A stretch of DNA of 64,000 bases from Pelagibacterium sediminicola (GTDB lineage Bacteria > Pseudomonadota > Alphaproteobacteria > Rhizobiales > Devosiaceae): contig NZ_QMEL01000001.1 in the NCBI RefSeq assembly GCF_003390885.1, positions 372,001 through 436,000 on the forward strand, given 5' to 3'. Positions 27,081-38,253 of the stretch are shown here, one piece after another; positions within the stretch are counted from its first letter, which is position 1; every line of letters starts with the position of its first letter. Both the position numbers and the translations under genes were made by a program. The notes beneath the pieces are model-generated. The model saw nothing but the letters and a program-made list of their open reading frames with translations, was not told the origin of the DNA and searched no databases.

Positions 27081-28339
27081 GCATCCAAACCATCACCTTT
27101 GGCTGCCGTCTCAATGCCTATGAATCCGAGGTCGTCAAATCCGAGGCGGCAAAGTCGGGGCTGACCGACGCCATCATCGTCAACACCTGCGCGGTGACCG
27201 CCGAAGCGGTGCGGCAGGCCAAGCAGGCGGTGCGCAAGGCGCGCCGCGACCATCCGGGCGCAAAGATCATCGTCACCGGCTGCGCCGCCCAGACGCAGGC
27301 GCGCGATTTCGGCGACATGGAAGAGGTCGACCTGGTCCTGGGCAACAACGACAAGCTCAAGGCCGAAAGCTACCGGCCCATCGCCTTTGGCGTATCACTC
27401 AACGACAAGGTGCAGGTCAACGACATCATGAGCGTGACCGAAACCGCCGGGCACCTGATCGACGGGCTCGACGGGCGGGCGCGGGCCTTTGTGCAGGTCC
27501 AGAACGGGTGCGACCACCGTTGCACGTTCTGCATCATTCCCTTCGGGCGCGGTCCGTCGCGTTCGGTGCCGATGGGCGTGGTGGTCGAGCAGATCAGGCG
27601 CCTCACCGGCAATGGCTATCGCGAGATCGTGCTGACCGGGGTCGACATCACCTCCTATGGCGGCGATCTGCCCGGCGCGCCGACACTGGGCAAGCTCACG
27701 CAAGCGATCCTGAAACACGTCCCCGACCTGCCGCGCCTGCGTATTTCCTCGATCGATTCCATCGAGGCCGACCCCGCGCTTTATGAGGCCGTCACCGATA
27801 CGCGCCTGATGCCGCACCTGCACCTATCGCTGCAATCGGGCGACGACATGATCCTCAAACGCATGAAGCGCCGGCACTTGCGCGCCGACGCGCTCGGGAT
27901 CGTCGAAAAGCTGCGCGCGCTCAGGCCCGACATGGTGTTCGGCGCCGACATCATCGCCGGATTTCCGACCGAAACCGATGCGATGTTTGAAAACACCCTC
28001 AATTTCGTCACCGAGGCCGACCTGACCTATCTCCATGTCTTCCCCTTCTCCCCGCGCGAGGGCACGCCCGCCGCACGGATGCCGCAAGTGGTAAGAAAAA
28101 CCGCCCGCGACCGCGCCGCGCTCTTGCGGGCGGCGGGGAACGCCCGGTTCCAGAAACTATGCGAAAGCCGGGTCGGGCTGACCGAATCCGTGCTCGTTGA
28201 ACACAACGGGCTGGGCCGGACCGAGCAGTTCATCCCCGTTGCGCTCGAAACCGGAACCCCCGGCGAGATCGTTAAGGCACGGATCGTTGCGACCACCCCG
28301 AACGGGCTCACCGCCCGCACCGAAAGGCAGGCGGCATGA
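27077..28339 (+). CDS. mtaB: tRNA t6A37 methylthiotransferase MtaB
   Basis: This radical-SAM methylthiotransferase makes ms2t6A at position 37 of ANN-reading tRNAs. Its 420 aa comprise an N-terminal UPF0004 domain with TFGCRLNAYESE, VNTCAVTAEAV and VTGCAAQTQ (three cluster cysteines), then the radical-SAM motif CDHRCTFCIIPFGRG (~148-162). The C-terminus has a TRAM-like stretch. It uses a GTG start overlapping dapF by 4 bases and its TGA overlaps the ftsY ATG. Belonging to MtaB rather than MiaB is judged from the short CRLN/YES signature. Confidence 0.95.
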   Translation: MSIQTITFGCRLNAYESEVVKSEAAKSGLTDAIIVNTCAVTAEAVRQAKQAVRKARRDHPGAKIIVTGCAAQTQARDFGDMEEVDLVLGNNDKLKAESYRPIAFGVSLNDKVQVNDIMSVTETAGHLIDGLDGRARAFVQVQNGCDHRCTFCIIPFGRGPSRSVPMGVVVEQIRRLTGNGYREIVLTGVDITSYGGDLPGAPTLGKLTQAILKHVPDLPRLRISSIDSIEADPALYEAVTDTRLMPHLHLSLQSGDDMILKRMKRRHLRADALGIVEKLRALRPDMVFGADIIAGFPTETDAMFENTLNFVTEADLTYLHVFPFSPREGTPAARMPQVVRKTARDRAALLRAAGNARFQKLCESRVGLTESVLVEHNGLGRTEQFIPVALETGTPGEIVKARIVATTPNGLTARTERQAA

Positions 28340-29496
28340 GCACGGACAAACCAACCAGAAAACCAGGTCTGTGGGGGCGGCTGTTCGGCGGCGAGGCAAA
28401 GCCCGAACCTCAAGATCGAAAACCCGACACCGAACCGGACGCGCACAATGTGGGCCCCGACGCCGCTCCGCCCGAAATGCAGGCCGAATGGGTGCGGGCC
28501 GGTCATCCCAATCCGCCCGAGGCCGAGCCACCCGTCCCCGTCGATGTCGAGGTGGAACCCGAAGCTGCCCCAAAAAGCTGGATCGAGCGGCTGGGCGCGG
28601 GCCTCAAGCGCTCTTCGGATAATCTCACGAGTTCGATCGGCGCGGTCTTTATCAAAAAAAGGCTCGACGAGACGACGCTCGCCGACCTCGAGGACACCCT
28701 CATTGCCGCCGATCTGGGCATCGACACGGCGCTGGCGATCACCGAAAGGCTGCGCGCCGAAAAATTCGACAAGGACGTTTCCGCCGAGGACGTGCGCCTG
28801 GCGCTCGCCGAGGAGGTTGCATCGGTTCTCGCCCCCGTTGCCACCCCGCTCGAGATCGATGCGGGCAAAAAGCCCTTCGTCATCCTGATGGTGGGGGTCA
28901 ACGGCTCGGGCAAGACGACGACCATCGGCAAACTGACCGCCAAGTTCAAAGCGGCGGGCAAATCTGTGCTGCTCGCGGCGGGCGACACCTTCCGGGCCGC
29001 CGCTGTCGAGCAGTTGCAGGTCTGGGGCCAGCGCAACGAGGTGGAGGTGGTCACCCGCCCCACCGGCGCCGATGCCTCGGGGCTGGCCTTCGATGCTGTC
29101 GCACGGGCGCAGGAGGAGGGCACCGACATCGTCATCATCGATACCGCCGGCCGGCTCCAGAACCGCACCGAACTGATGGACGAGCTTGAAAAGATCATCC
29201 GCGTCATCAGGAAGCGCGACGAGACCGCCCCGCACGCAACACTTCTGACGCTCGATGCCACCACCGGCCAGAACGCCCTTAATCAGGTCGAAATCTTTTC
29301 GCAAAAGGCAGGGGTCACCGGGCTGGTGATGACCAAGCTCGACGGCACGGCGCGCGGCGGCATCCTGGTCGCCATCGCGAAGAAATTCGGCCTGCCCATC
29401 CATTATATCGGGGTGGGCGAGGCCATTGGCGACCTTGAAAGCTTCAATGCGGACGATTTCGCCCGCGCCATCGCCGGAACCGGCGGGAAAGACTAA
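28336..29496 (+). CDS. ftsY: Signal recognition particle receptor FtsY
   Basis: FtsY docks SRP-ribosome complexes at the inner membrane. The 386 aa protein starts with an acidic, Pro-rich A region (1-~75). The N domain follows ([20 protein letters not shown]), then the G domain with [35 protein letters not shown] and [10 protein letters not shown]. The ending [16 protein letters not shown] is typical. It partners with Ffh at 22.8 kb and is coupled to mtaB by an ATGA overlap. Confidence 0.98.
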   Translation: MSTDKPTRKPGLWGRLFGGEAKPEPQDRKPDTEPDAHNVGPDAAPPEMQAEWVRAGHPNPPEAEPPVPVDVEVEPEAAPKSWIERLGAGLKRSSDNLTSSIGAVFIKKRLDETTLADLEDTLIAADLGIDTALAITERLRAEKFDKDVSAEDVRLALAEEVASVLAPVATPLEIDAGKKPFVILMVGVNGSGKTTTIGKLTAKFKAAGKSVLLAAGDTFRAAAVEQLQVWGQRNEVEVVTRPTGADASGLAFDAVARAQEEGTDIVIIDTAGRLQNRTELMDELEKIIRVIRKRDETAPHATLLTLDATTGQNALNQVEIFSQKAGVTGLVMTKLDGTARGGILVAIAKKFGLPIHYIGVGEAIGDLESFNADDFARAIAGTGGKD

Positions 29497-29499
29497 AAA

Positions 29500-30189
29500 A
29501 TGACCGACGCACCGACCAAGGACGACCTCAACCGGGACGAACTCAAGGCGCAAATGACCAAGCTGGCGCTCGAACTGGGGCCGCTGGTCGTCTTTTTCAT
29601 CGTCAATTTCCGGGGCGCGTGGTTTTTGGAGACCTTTCCGGTGCTCGGGAACTGGTTTCCCGCCGAGCCGATCTTTTTTGCGACCGCCGTCTTCATGGTC
29701 GCGATGGCCATATCGCTCGCGCTGTCACAGCTCATCATGAAGCGCGTTCCCGTCATGCCGCTGGTGACCGGCGCCGTGGTGCTGGTTTTCGGTGCCCTGA
29801 CGCTCTGGCTCAATGACGACACCTTCATCAAACTCAAGCCCACCATCACCAACGCCCTGTTCGGCTCGACGCTTCTGGGCGGGCTGGTGTTCGGCCAGTC
29901 GCTGCTGCGTTACGTGTTCGGCGAGGTCTATCGTCTCGAGCCGCGCGGCTGGTATCTGCTCACCCTGCGCTGGGGCCTTTTCTTTTTCGTCCTTGCCGCG
30001 CTCAATGAAATCGTCTGGCGCACGCAAAGCACCGATTTCTGGGTGGCCTTCAAGGTCTGGGGCATCATGCCCATCACCATGATCTTTGCCATGAGCCAGT
30101 TGTCGCTGCTCAACAAATACGCGTCCGACGCCGAGGGGGCGGACGATCCGGTCAAGGCCGCCGTAAAGGGCGCGGAAACGGAAATGTGA
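29500..30189 (+). CDS. yciB: Inner membrane-spanning protein YciB (septation protein A family)
   Basis: A 229 aa protein with five or six hydrophobic helices after an acidic ~20-residue N-terminus. Family segments are LELGPLVVFFIVNFRG, LPLVTGAVVLVFGALTLWL (here MPLVTGAVV...), DDTFIKLKPTITNALFGSTL and NEIVWRTQSTDFWVAFKVWG. YciB homologs affect cell envelope synthesis and, in Shigella, septation. It follows ftsY by 3 bases, so it belongs to the same operon. It converges on ccmG with a 3-base gap. Confidence 0.95.
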   Translation: MTDAPTKDDLNRDELKAQMTKLALELGPLVVFFIVNFRGAWFLETFPVLGNWFPAEPIFFATAVFMVAMAISLALSQLIMKRVPVMPLVTGAVVLVFGALTLWLNDDTFIKLKPTITNALFGSTLLGGLVFGQSLLRYVFGEVYRLEPRGWYLLTLRWGLFFFVLAALNEIVWRTQSTDFWVAFKVWGIMPITMIFAMSQLSLLNKYASDAEGADDPVKAAVKGAETEM

Positions 30190-30192
30190 GCC

Positions 30193-30741
30193 CTATCGGG
30201 CGGCGGCGATGGCGGGCAGAAGGCGCGTTTCGTAGCTCTCGGCGCTCAGCGGGCCCACATGCTTGAAGGTGATGATGCCCTCATTGTCGACCACGAAGGT
30301 CTCGGGCACCCCATAAACCCCCCATTCGATCCCCACGCGCCGGTCGCGGTCCGCCCCGATCGCGTCATAGGGGTTGCCCAGCTCGGCGAGAAACGCGCGC
30401 GCATTGGGGGCCGGGTCATCGTAATTGATGCCGTAAAGCGTCGTGCCGCCCCTTTGGGCGAGGTCCATGAGGAAGGGATGCTCGTCCCGGCACGGTATGC
30501 ACCAGCTTGCAAAGACGTTGACCACCGAAACCCCGTTTCCCGCAAGATCGGCGCTCGAAAAGCCCGGCTGGCCGTGCGCCTCGACCGGGGCGAGCGTGAA
30601 ATCGGGCACCGGCCTGTCGATCAACGCCGAGGGGACGAAATCGGTATCGCGCCCCATCTGGGTCGCAAAGACCGCAACCAGCGCAACCAGCGCCAGGAGC
30701 GGAAGGATCGCCAGAACGACCCGCGCGCGGTTTGCCGCCAT
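30193..30741 (-). CDS. ccmG: Cytochrome c maturation thiol-disulfide protein CcmG/DsbE
   Basis: A periplasmic thioredoxin-fold protein tethered by an N-terminal membrane helix (~7-27), 182 aa. The WCxxC motif is ASWCIPCRDEHPFL (~78-91). The CcmG-typical GVYGVPETFVVD carries the cis-proline. It reduces the heme-binding cysteines of apocytochrome c or CcmH. The start at 30741 shares one base with the ccmD stop (TGATG), indicating translational coupling. It is the last gene of the ccmABCDG operon; ccmE, F, H and I are not in the window. Confidence 0.95.
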   Translation of the reverse strand: MAANRARVVLAILPLLALVALVAVFATQMGRDTDFVPSALIDRPVPDFTLAPVEAHGQPGFSSADLAGNGVSVVNVFASWCIPCRDEHPFLMDLAQRGGTTLYGINYDDPAPNARAFLAELGNPYDAIGADRDRRVGIEWGVYGVPETFVVDNEGIITFKHVGPLSAESYETRLLPAIAAAR

Positions 30742-30908
30742 CAGTCCCTCGCCGCCCGCTGGCGTTCCCGCGCTGCTTCGAGCGCCTTGACGCGCGCCCT
30801 CGCCCGATAGGCATCGGCCGCAACCCAGAAGATGAGCACTGCAACAAGAACGAAGCAGCCCGCATACGCCGCATCGATGAACACCCAATGCTGGCCAAGC
30901 TCGATCAT
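30741..30908 (-). CDS. ccmD: Heme exporter protein D
   Basis: A 55 aa single-helix protein (MIELGQHWVFIDAAYAGCFV...; membrane segment ~12-32) followed by a basic, Arg-rich cytosolic tail. This is the typical build of CcmD, which is needed to release heme-loaded CcmE from the CcmABC complex. It is identified chiefly from position between ccmC and ccmG and from topology. It overlaps ccmC by 4 bases and ccmG by 1. Confidence 0.9.
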   Translation of the reverse strand: MIELGQHWVFIDAAYAGCFVLVAVLIFWVAADAYRARARVKALEAARERQRAARD

Positions 30909-31690
30909 AGGGCGCCTCCCGCCGCGGCCCGCGCCGCCGCAAGTTCTAGGGACCGTATCCGACGCTTGATCACCTCGGTGCGCATGCGCACCAGATGCAG
31001 CGTCAGAAACAGCATCGAGAACGCCGCCGTCATCACCAGAAGCGGGATGAGGATTTCCGGCGCGATGGTCGGCCCGTCGAGCCGGATGACCGAGGCGGGC
31101 TGGTGGAGCGTCTGCCACCAGTCGACCGAGAATTTGATGACCGGGATGTTGATCGCCCCCACCAGCGTTACCACCGACACGAACCGCGCCGCCTTGAGCT
31201 GGTCGTCGAACGCCCGCCAGAGCGCGATGATTCCCAGATAGATGAACAAAAGGACAAGGGTCGAGGTCATCCGCCCGTCCCACTCCCAGAACGTGCCCCA
31301 GGTGGGGCGCCCCCAGAGCGAACCGGTAAAAAGGGCCAGAAGCGTAAAGGCCGCCCCGAGGGGGGCAGCGGCCTTCTGGCTCACATCGGCCATCGGGTGC
31401 CGCCAGACCAGCGTGCCGATGGCGGAAGCAAACATCACCGCGTAACAGAACTGGGAAAGCCAGGCGGCGGGCACGTGCACATACATGATGCGCACCGTGT
31501 CGCCCATCTGATAGTCGGGCGGCGACCCCCAGAACGAAAGATAAAGCCCCCAGGCGGCAAGCGCCGCGGTGATGACGGCAAGCGGCACGATCAGATGGCG
31601 CGACCAGCCCAGGAACAGCCCCGGATGGGCGATCTGCGTCCACAGGCCCGGTTTGGGCGCGTTGTCCTCGAGCAAAGCCAAATCTTTCAT
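30905..31690 (-). CDS. ccmC: Heme exporter protein C
   Basis: A 261 aa membrane protein with six helices that presents heme to CcmE. The Trp-rich WWD-type periplasmic motif reads WGRPTWGTFWEWDGRMTS (~127-144). Heme-ligand histidines are in MYVHVPAAW and further on near HQPASVIRLDGP. The start at 31690 (MKDLALLED) overlaps the ccmB stop by 4 bases. The open frame continues upstream across ccmB without meaning. Confidence 0.97.
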   Translation of the reverse strand: MKDLALLEDNAPKPGLWTQIAHPGLFLGWSRHLIVPLAVITAALAAWGLYLSFWGSPPDYQMGDTVRIMYVHVPAAWLSQFCYAVMFASAIGTLVWRHPMADVSQKAAAPLGAAFTLLALFTGSLWGRPTWGTFWEWDGRMTSTLVLLFIYLGIIALWRAFDDQLKAARFVSVVTLVGAINIPVIKFSVDWWQTLHQPASVIRLDGPTIAPEILIPLLVMTAAFSMLFLTLHLVRMRTEVIKRRIRSLELAAARAAAGGAL

Positions 31691-32349
31691 TCCCCGGCAA
31701 ATCTCAATGCCATCGCGGCGGCAAAGGGCACCAGCGCAACGCTCACGAGGCCGAGCGCGGCAAGCAGCAGCAGCGCCTGGCCCGAGGCCCCCGGCACCAT
31801 GGGGGCCATCGCGCCGGTGCCGAAAATAAGCACTGGCAGGCTCAGGGGCAAGACGAGAACCGGCGCCACTAGCCCGCCGCGCTTGAGGCCAACTGTCACA
31901 GCCGCCCCGACCGTACCGAACGCAACCAGCGCCGGGGTGCCCAGAACCAGCGAACCGATGGCGCGCAGCAGCGTCTCCCCCTCCATCCCCAGCATCAGCG
32001 CGAGCACCGGGGTCGCGGCAATGATGGGCAGGGCTGTCAGCACCCAGTGCGCGAGCATCTTGGCCCCCACCACCATTTCGAGCGGCAGGGGCGCGTGGCG
32101 CAATATGGCGAGCGAACCGTCCTCGAAATCGCTCCCGAACAGGCGCTCGTTGGACAGGAGCTGGGCCAGAAGCGCCGCCACCCAGACGATCGCCGGGGCG
32201 AGGCGCGCAAGCTGGGGCCGATCGGGCCCGATCGCAAAGGGCAGCACCGTGCCAACGATGACGAAAAACAGGACGAGGGTCAGGATATCGCCGCCCTGCC
32301 GCAAGCCGAGCCTCAGATCCCGAGCAACGATCGCAAGGAACGCCCTCAT
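31687..32349 (-). CDS. ccmB: Heme exporter protein B
   Basis: A 220 aa six-helix permease partner of CcmA in the CcmABC ABC-type complex. The N-terminus MRAFLAIVARDLRLGLRQGG and the segment NERLFGSDFEDGSLAILRHAP match the family, and GLKRGGLVAPVLVLPLSLPVLIFG is present. It begins at 32349 with a 4-base (ATGA) overlap with ccmA. Confidence 0.96.
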   Translation of the reverse strand: MRAFLAIVARDLRLGLRQGGDILTLVLFFVIVGTVLPFAIGPDRPQLARLAPAIVWVAALLAQLLSNERLFGSDFEDGSLAILRHAPLPLEMVVGAKMLAHWVLTALPIIAATPVLALMLGMEGETLLRAIGSLVLGTPALVAFGTVGAAVTVGLKRGGLVAPVLVLPLSLPVLIFGTGAMAPMVPGASGQALLLLAALGLVSVALVPFAAAMALRFAGE

Positions 32350-32969
32350 GCTCCGCCCTCCAGATCGAGACGCCGGGGCGAGACGCCGGATCCGTATGCG
32401 ATGTCGAGATGGGTCGCAATCACCGCCATCCCTCCCCCCGCCAGATGCGCGGCGACGAGCGTGCCGGCCCAACCGGCCCCGTCCTTGTCGAGTGCAGCCG
32501 TGGGCTCGTCGAGCAGCCAGACCGGGCGGCGAATGGCCAGCAGCCGGGCCAGCGCCAGCCGCCTTGCCTGCCCCGCCGAAAGCACCCCTGCATCGAGATC
32601 GGCGATGGCGGCAAGCCCGGCTGCCGCAAGCGCCGGCATCACCCCGTCGCGCGCGCCCCGGAGCGCGTCGGCCCAGAATGTGAGATTTTCCCTTAAGGTC
32701 AGCCCCGGCTTTACCGCCGCCCTGTGCCCCAGATAGTGCAAAAGCGCGCGGCTTTCCCCCGCTTCGCCCCCTCCGCTCCAGCCGATCGTGCCCTTTTCCG
32801 GGGCGATGAGCCCGGCCAGCGCCATCAAAAGGCTCGACTTGCCCGCCCCGTTGGGGCCGCGCACCTCGAGCGCTTCGCCGGGGCCCAGCGCGAAGCCCAG
32901 CCCCGAGAGCACCGGGCGCCCGCCCCGCGCAACACAAAGATCGTCAACCTTGAGACCGGCTTCCGGCAT
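32346..32969 (-). CDS. ccmA: Heme exporter ATP-binding protein CcmA
   Basis: The 207 aa ATPase of the CcmAB(CD) complex; ATP hydrolysis releases holo-CcmE. Walker A is GPNGAGKSS (~37-45), the signature is LSAGQARR and Walker B is VWLLDEPTAALD. The H-loop is ATHLD. Short ABC subunits of this kind with ccmB directly downstream identify it. It is the first gene of the operon, divergent from acnA across 255 bases. A TTGAAC box at 33006 lies there, but no convincing -10 box was found. Confidence 0.96.
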   Translation of the reverse strand: MPEAGLKVDDLCVARGGRPVLSGLGFALGPGEALEVRGPNGAGKSSLLMALAGLIAPEKGTIGWSGGGEAGESRALLHYLGHRAAVKPGLTLRENLTFWADALRGARDGVMPALAAAGLAAIADLDAGVLSAGQARRLALARLLAIRRPVWLLDEPTAALDKDGAGWAGTLVAAHLAGGGMAVIATHLDIAYGSGVSPRRLDLEGGA

Positions 32970-33224
32970 ACGAAAAATGACCCCGTTTCTGGGCGTTTAG
33001 CTCTATTGAACCAAAGTCCGGGCTGGCAAGTGTAAATTGGAACCATTATAGAGAAGACAGATTGGCGCAGCCGGGGACTTGCCCCGTTGCCGCCAGACGC
33101 CTCCGCCTTATGCCGGTGGCCAGCATCGCAAGGACGGGGCTCGTGGGGCGAGCCCGGTGGCGATCGGCCGTTTGGCCCGGTCATATTCGGGGGTGCCCCG
33201 AAATCCTAGCACAAGGCGGATCGC

Positions 33225-35999
<2,775 letters not shown>

Positions 36000-36021
36000 C
36001 GGGCAGGCATATGATTTATGA

Positions 36022-36053
36022 AAAGGCGGTCCCCCGGGGCCGCCTTTTTTGTT
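36022..36053 (+). terminator. Rho-independent terminator of acnA
   Basis: The stem AGGCGG/CCGCCT with an inner CCCC/GGGG pairing (36024-36045) is followed by six T and GTTT. It begins 24 bases after the stop codon. Confidence 0.9.
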
Positions 36054-36290
36054 TCAGAGGCCGAAAACCAGCTTGATACCGATGACCCGGAGAAAGGCAA
36101 GGATCAGCCGGCCGAAGGCGGCAGCCTGCTCCCCAGCCACTGGCCGACCGGCATGACGACAAGAGCGGGATCGAGCGGCAATACGCTCTCAACCGTCCAT
36201 GCAGGCCGCAAGGCACCCGGGACCCACAGCGATGACACCTGCATGGCGGCGAGCGCGAACACATGGACACCGCGCGAGAAGTGCATGGCG
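36054..36290 (-). pseudogene. C-terminal remnant of a TauE/SafE (TSUP)-type permease
   Basis: On the minus strand one frame gives SRGVHVFALAAMQVSSLWVP and then LDPALVVMPVGQWLGSRL. After a single frame change near 36115-36130, the next frame gives AAFGRLILAFLRVIGIKLVF and a stop at 36054. Together these match the last two helices of sulfite-exporter (TauE/SafE) permeases, where a GxWLGxRL loop precedes the final helix. The N-terminal ~180 residues are missing and the frame is broken, so it is a relic. No alternative intact gene was found here. The call rests on pattern recognition only. Confidence 0.4.
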
Positions 36291-36374
36291 TGGATGGTGG
36301 ACGAGGCGCAATACTTCTTGTGGGTTGCGAGTACGCGAGGAAAGCACGAGAGTCGTTGACTTTTGCGTTGAGTG

Positions 36375-36578
36375 TAGACGCTTTAGAATGGGCCTGCCGC
36401 GGTGGTTGGAGTTGCATTGCGCTGGATTCCGGGAATGATCCCGGAATGACATTGGCGGCTTTGGCCGATAGCCGCCCTGTTCCCGCTTGTCACCCCGGGG
36501 ATTTATTCCCGGGGTCCAGACCGAACCTGCCGCAATCGCGGGAACCTCGACGATTCCGTCAGAACCTGAAGCGAATTA
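36375..36578. repeat. MITE-like repeat B, copy 1 (left end decayed)
   Basis: About 200 bases sharing long identity with copies at 44619-44831 and 55497-55710: GCGCTGGATTCCGGGAATG, GACATTGGCGGCTTTGGCCG, ACCCCGGGGATTTATTCCC, GTCCAGACCGAACC. The right terminal repeat is intact (complement reads TTCGCTTCAGGTTCTGACGG), while the left end has internal deletions. It lies in the gene-poor segment between acnA and tRNA-Thr. Confidence 0.85.
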
Positions 36579-36599
36579 AATCTTCGATCTTAAAGGGAA

Positions 36600-36675
36600 T
36601 GGTGCCGCCTGCGTGACTCGAACACGCGACCCTCGCATTACGAATGCGATGCTCTACCAACTGAGCTAAGGCGGC
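36600..36675 (-). tRNA. tRNA-Thr (CGT anticodon)
   Basis: On the minus strand this is a complete 76-base cloverleaf with CCA encoded: acceptor GCCGCCT/AGGCGGC, D arm GCTCAGTTGGTAGAGC, anticodon stem TCGCA/TGCGA with loop TTCGTAA (anticodon CGT, reads ACG), and T arm with GTTCGAGTC. All stems pair. A decayed second copy lies 112 bases upstream on the same strand. Confidence 0.97.
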
Positions 36676-36695
36676 TTACCCTTCGCAGGTTTGCC

Positions 36696-36813
36696 CTACT
36701 ATGGCCCTACTAACTTTCACTCACCAGCCCCAACCCACTGGCTTCGAACCTCATTCTCTAGCGGACCCGCTAATTTACGAAATGATGTACTCTACCAACT
36801 GAGCTAAAGCGGC
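36696..36813 (-). pseudogene. Decayed duplicate of tRNA-Thr(CGT)
   Basis: Reading on the minus strand from 36813, the first 24 bases match the intact tRNA-Thr at all but two positions (acceptor 5' strand and D arm, GCTCAGTTGGTAGAG), and the anticodon loop TTCGTAA follows. The anticodon stem no longer pairs, the variable region is expanded, a GGTTCGAAGCC T-arm-like piece is displaced, and no matching 3' acceptor strand exists. It cannot make a functional tRNA. Two copies of TAGTAGGGC lie between it and the real gene. Confidence 0.75.
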
Positions 36814-36867
36814 CTGATGCGCCTTTCTTTACTGGCGGGTTTGAAGAAGTGCAAGAGTGATTGATGA

Positions 36868-38253
36868 TCACGGGACGCTGGCCGGTGCATCGGGGGATTT
36901 TGCCGCCGGTTGCGCCTCGATGGTGGCGGGGGGTGCGGCAGGGCCTTCGGTTTCGATCAATATTGGCGCGCTCGCGGTCACCGGGACCTTCCAGGCAAAG
37001 GCGTCGAGCCGGCCGGTTGCCGGGGAAACCGGGGCCCAGTCCTCGGAGGTGACGCCGTCGGCGACCCAGATGGGGTCGGCGGGGGCGGCGGCGGCGCGGG
37101 AGAGCCAGACGCGGGCCTTGCCCTGATCGCCGGTCTGGCCTTCCTCGATCTCGGCCATCAGCAGGCACACCTTGCGGGTCGGGTCGTCCTCGATAAAGGG
37201 CGCCAGCGTCCCGCGCGCCAGGTCCCACTCATAGGCATCGATGGCGGCGCGGGCGAGGACGATCGCCGCCTCGGGGCTGGCGCCGGGATCGGAGATGAGG
37301 GTCTCGAGGCGCTTGAGCCGTTCGAGCGCCGAGCTGCCGGGCCTTGCGTGGGCGTAAAGGATCGCCGCGTCCGGGTGGCCGGTTGCGGCCCAGACGCGCT
37401 TCAGGAGCGATGATGCCTTACGGGTCTCGTCGCGGTCGATATGGATGCGCGCGGCGACCAGTGCGGCGGGCACGAAATCGGGGATGGCCCTGAGCGCCTT
37501 GCCGGCGTGGTCGAGCGCGCCTGTCGGGTCGGTCGGTTCGAGCGCAAGGGCAAGGGCGGTTTCAAGCACCCCCTGCCGGCGCTTTTTGGCCGCCTTCTGG
37601 CTTCTGGTATGGGCGGGGAGCGCCGCGGTCATTTCGAGCGCTTCGGCCCATGCGCCGCGCTGGGCGAGGTCCTCGAACACCGCCTGCCCGGCCCAGTCGA
37701 GCGTCGGGGCAAGGGTCAGCGCCTTGCGTGCAAAGGTCAGCGCGGCGCGGGAGCGGTCCTGCGCCCTTGCCTGCTCGTAAAGCCCGGCGAGCGCGGCGAT
37801 GGCGGTTTTCGGGTTGGAGACAAGCGCGCGGTAATGCTCGCGGGCGGCGGTGAAATCGCCCAGCGCCAGATCGGCGCGCGCTTCGAGCAGTTGGGCCGCG
37901 GTTCCGTCGGCCAGCCTGGCCTGTGCGTCGCGGGCGAGGGTACGCGCGCGGGAAAATTCGCCGGCTTCGAGCGCGATATAGCCATCGGAAAGCGCCTCGA
38001 CCCCGGCCTTTTTCCTGCGCTCTTCGTTATGACGCGCGAGACGGGCCGGGGTTTCGAGCACGCGCCGGATGATGGCCCATAAAAGGATGGAAACAAGGAT
38101 CAATACCAGTACGGCAAAGATCGCGGTGCCCAGCCCCGGCTCGAGCCGGTAGCGGCCAAGATCGATGGCGACGGTGCCGGGCAGGGCAACGAGCCATGCC
38201 GCGCCCAGCGCGAGAACAAGACTGAGGACCAGCCAGACGACAAGGCGTGTCAT
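36868..38253 (-). CDS. hemY: HemY N-terminal domain / TPR protein
   Basis: A 461 aa protein with two N-terminal membrane helices (~4-25 and ~42-64), the HemY_N domain with a conserved RR-LE-P-RL segment (IIRRVLETPARLARHNEE), then TPR-like helical repeats to ~420 and a Pro/Ala-rich tail. It is unrelated to the Bacillus protoporphyrinogen oxidase of the same name. It is encoded with heme genes but its biochemical role is unclear. It overlaps the mic60 gene by 4 bases, in the operon hemC-hemD-mic60-hemY read on the minus strand (hemC first). Confidence 0.93.
   Translation of the reverse strand: MTRLVVWLVLSLVLALGAAWLVALPGTVAIDLGRYRLEPGLGTAIFAVLVLILVSILLWAIIRRVLETPARLARHNEERRKKAGVEALSDGYIALEAGEFSRARTLARDAQARLADGTAAQLLEARADLALGDFTAAREHYRALVSNPKTAIAALAGLYEQARAQDRSRAALTFARKALTLAPTLDWAGQAVFEDLAQRGAWAEALEMTAALPAHTRSQKAAKKRRQGVLETALALALEPTDPTGALDHAGKALRAIPDFVPAALVAARIHIDRDETRKASSLLKRVWAATGHPDAAILYAHARPGSSALERLKRLETLISDPGASPEAAIVLARAAIDAYEWDLARGTLAPFIEDDPTRKVCLLMAEIEEGQTGDQGKARVWLSRAAAAPADPIWVADGVTSEDWAPVSPATGRLDAFAWKVPVTASAPILIETEGPAAPPATIEAQPAAKSPDAPASVP

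Noticed and set aside
36600-36867. Integrated genomic island at tRNA-Thr
   Set aside because: No integrase, no foreign cargo genes and no clean direct repeat of the tRNA 3' end; a decayed tandem duplicate explains the data better.
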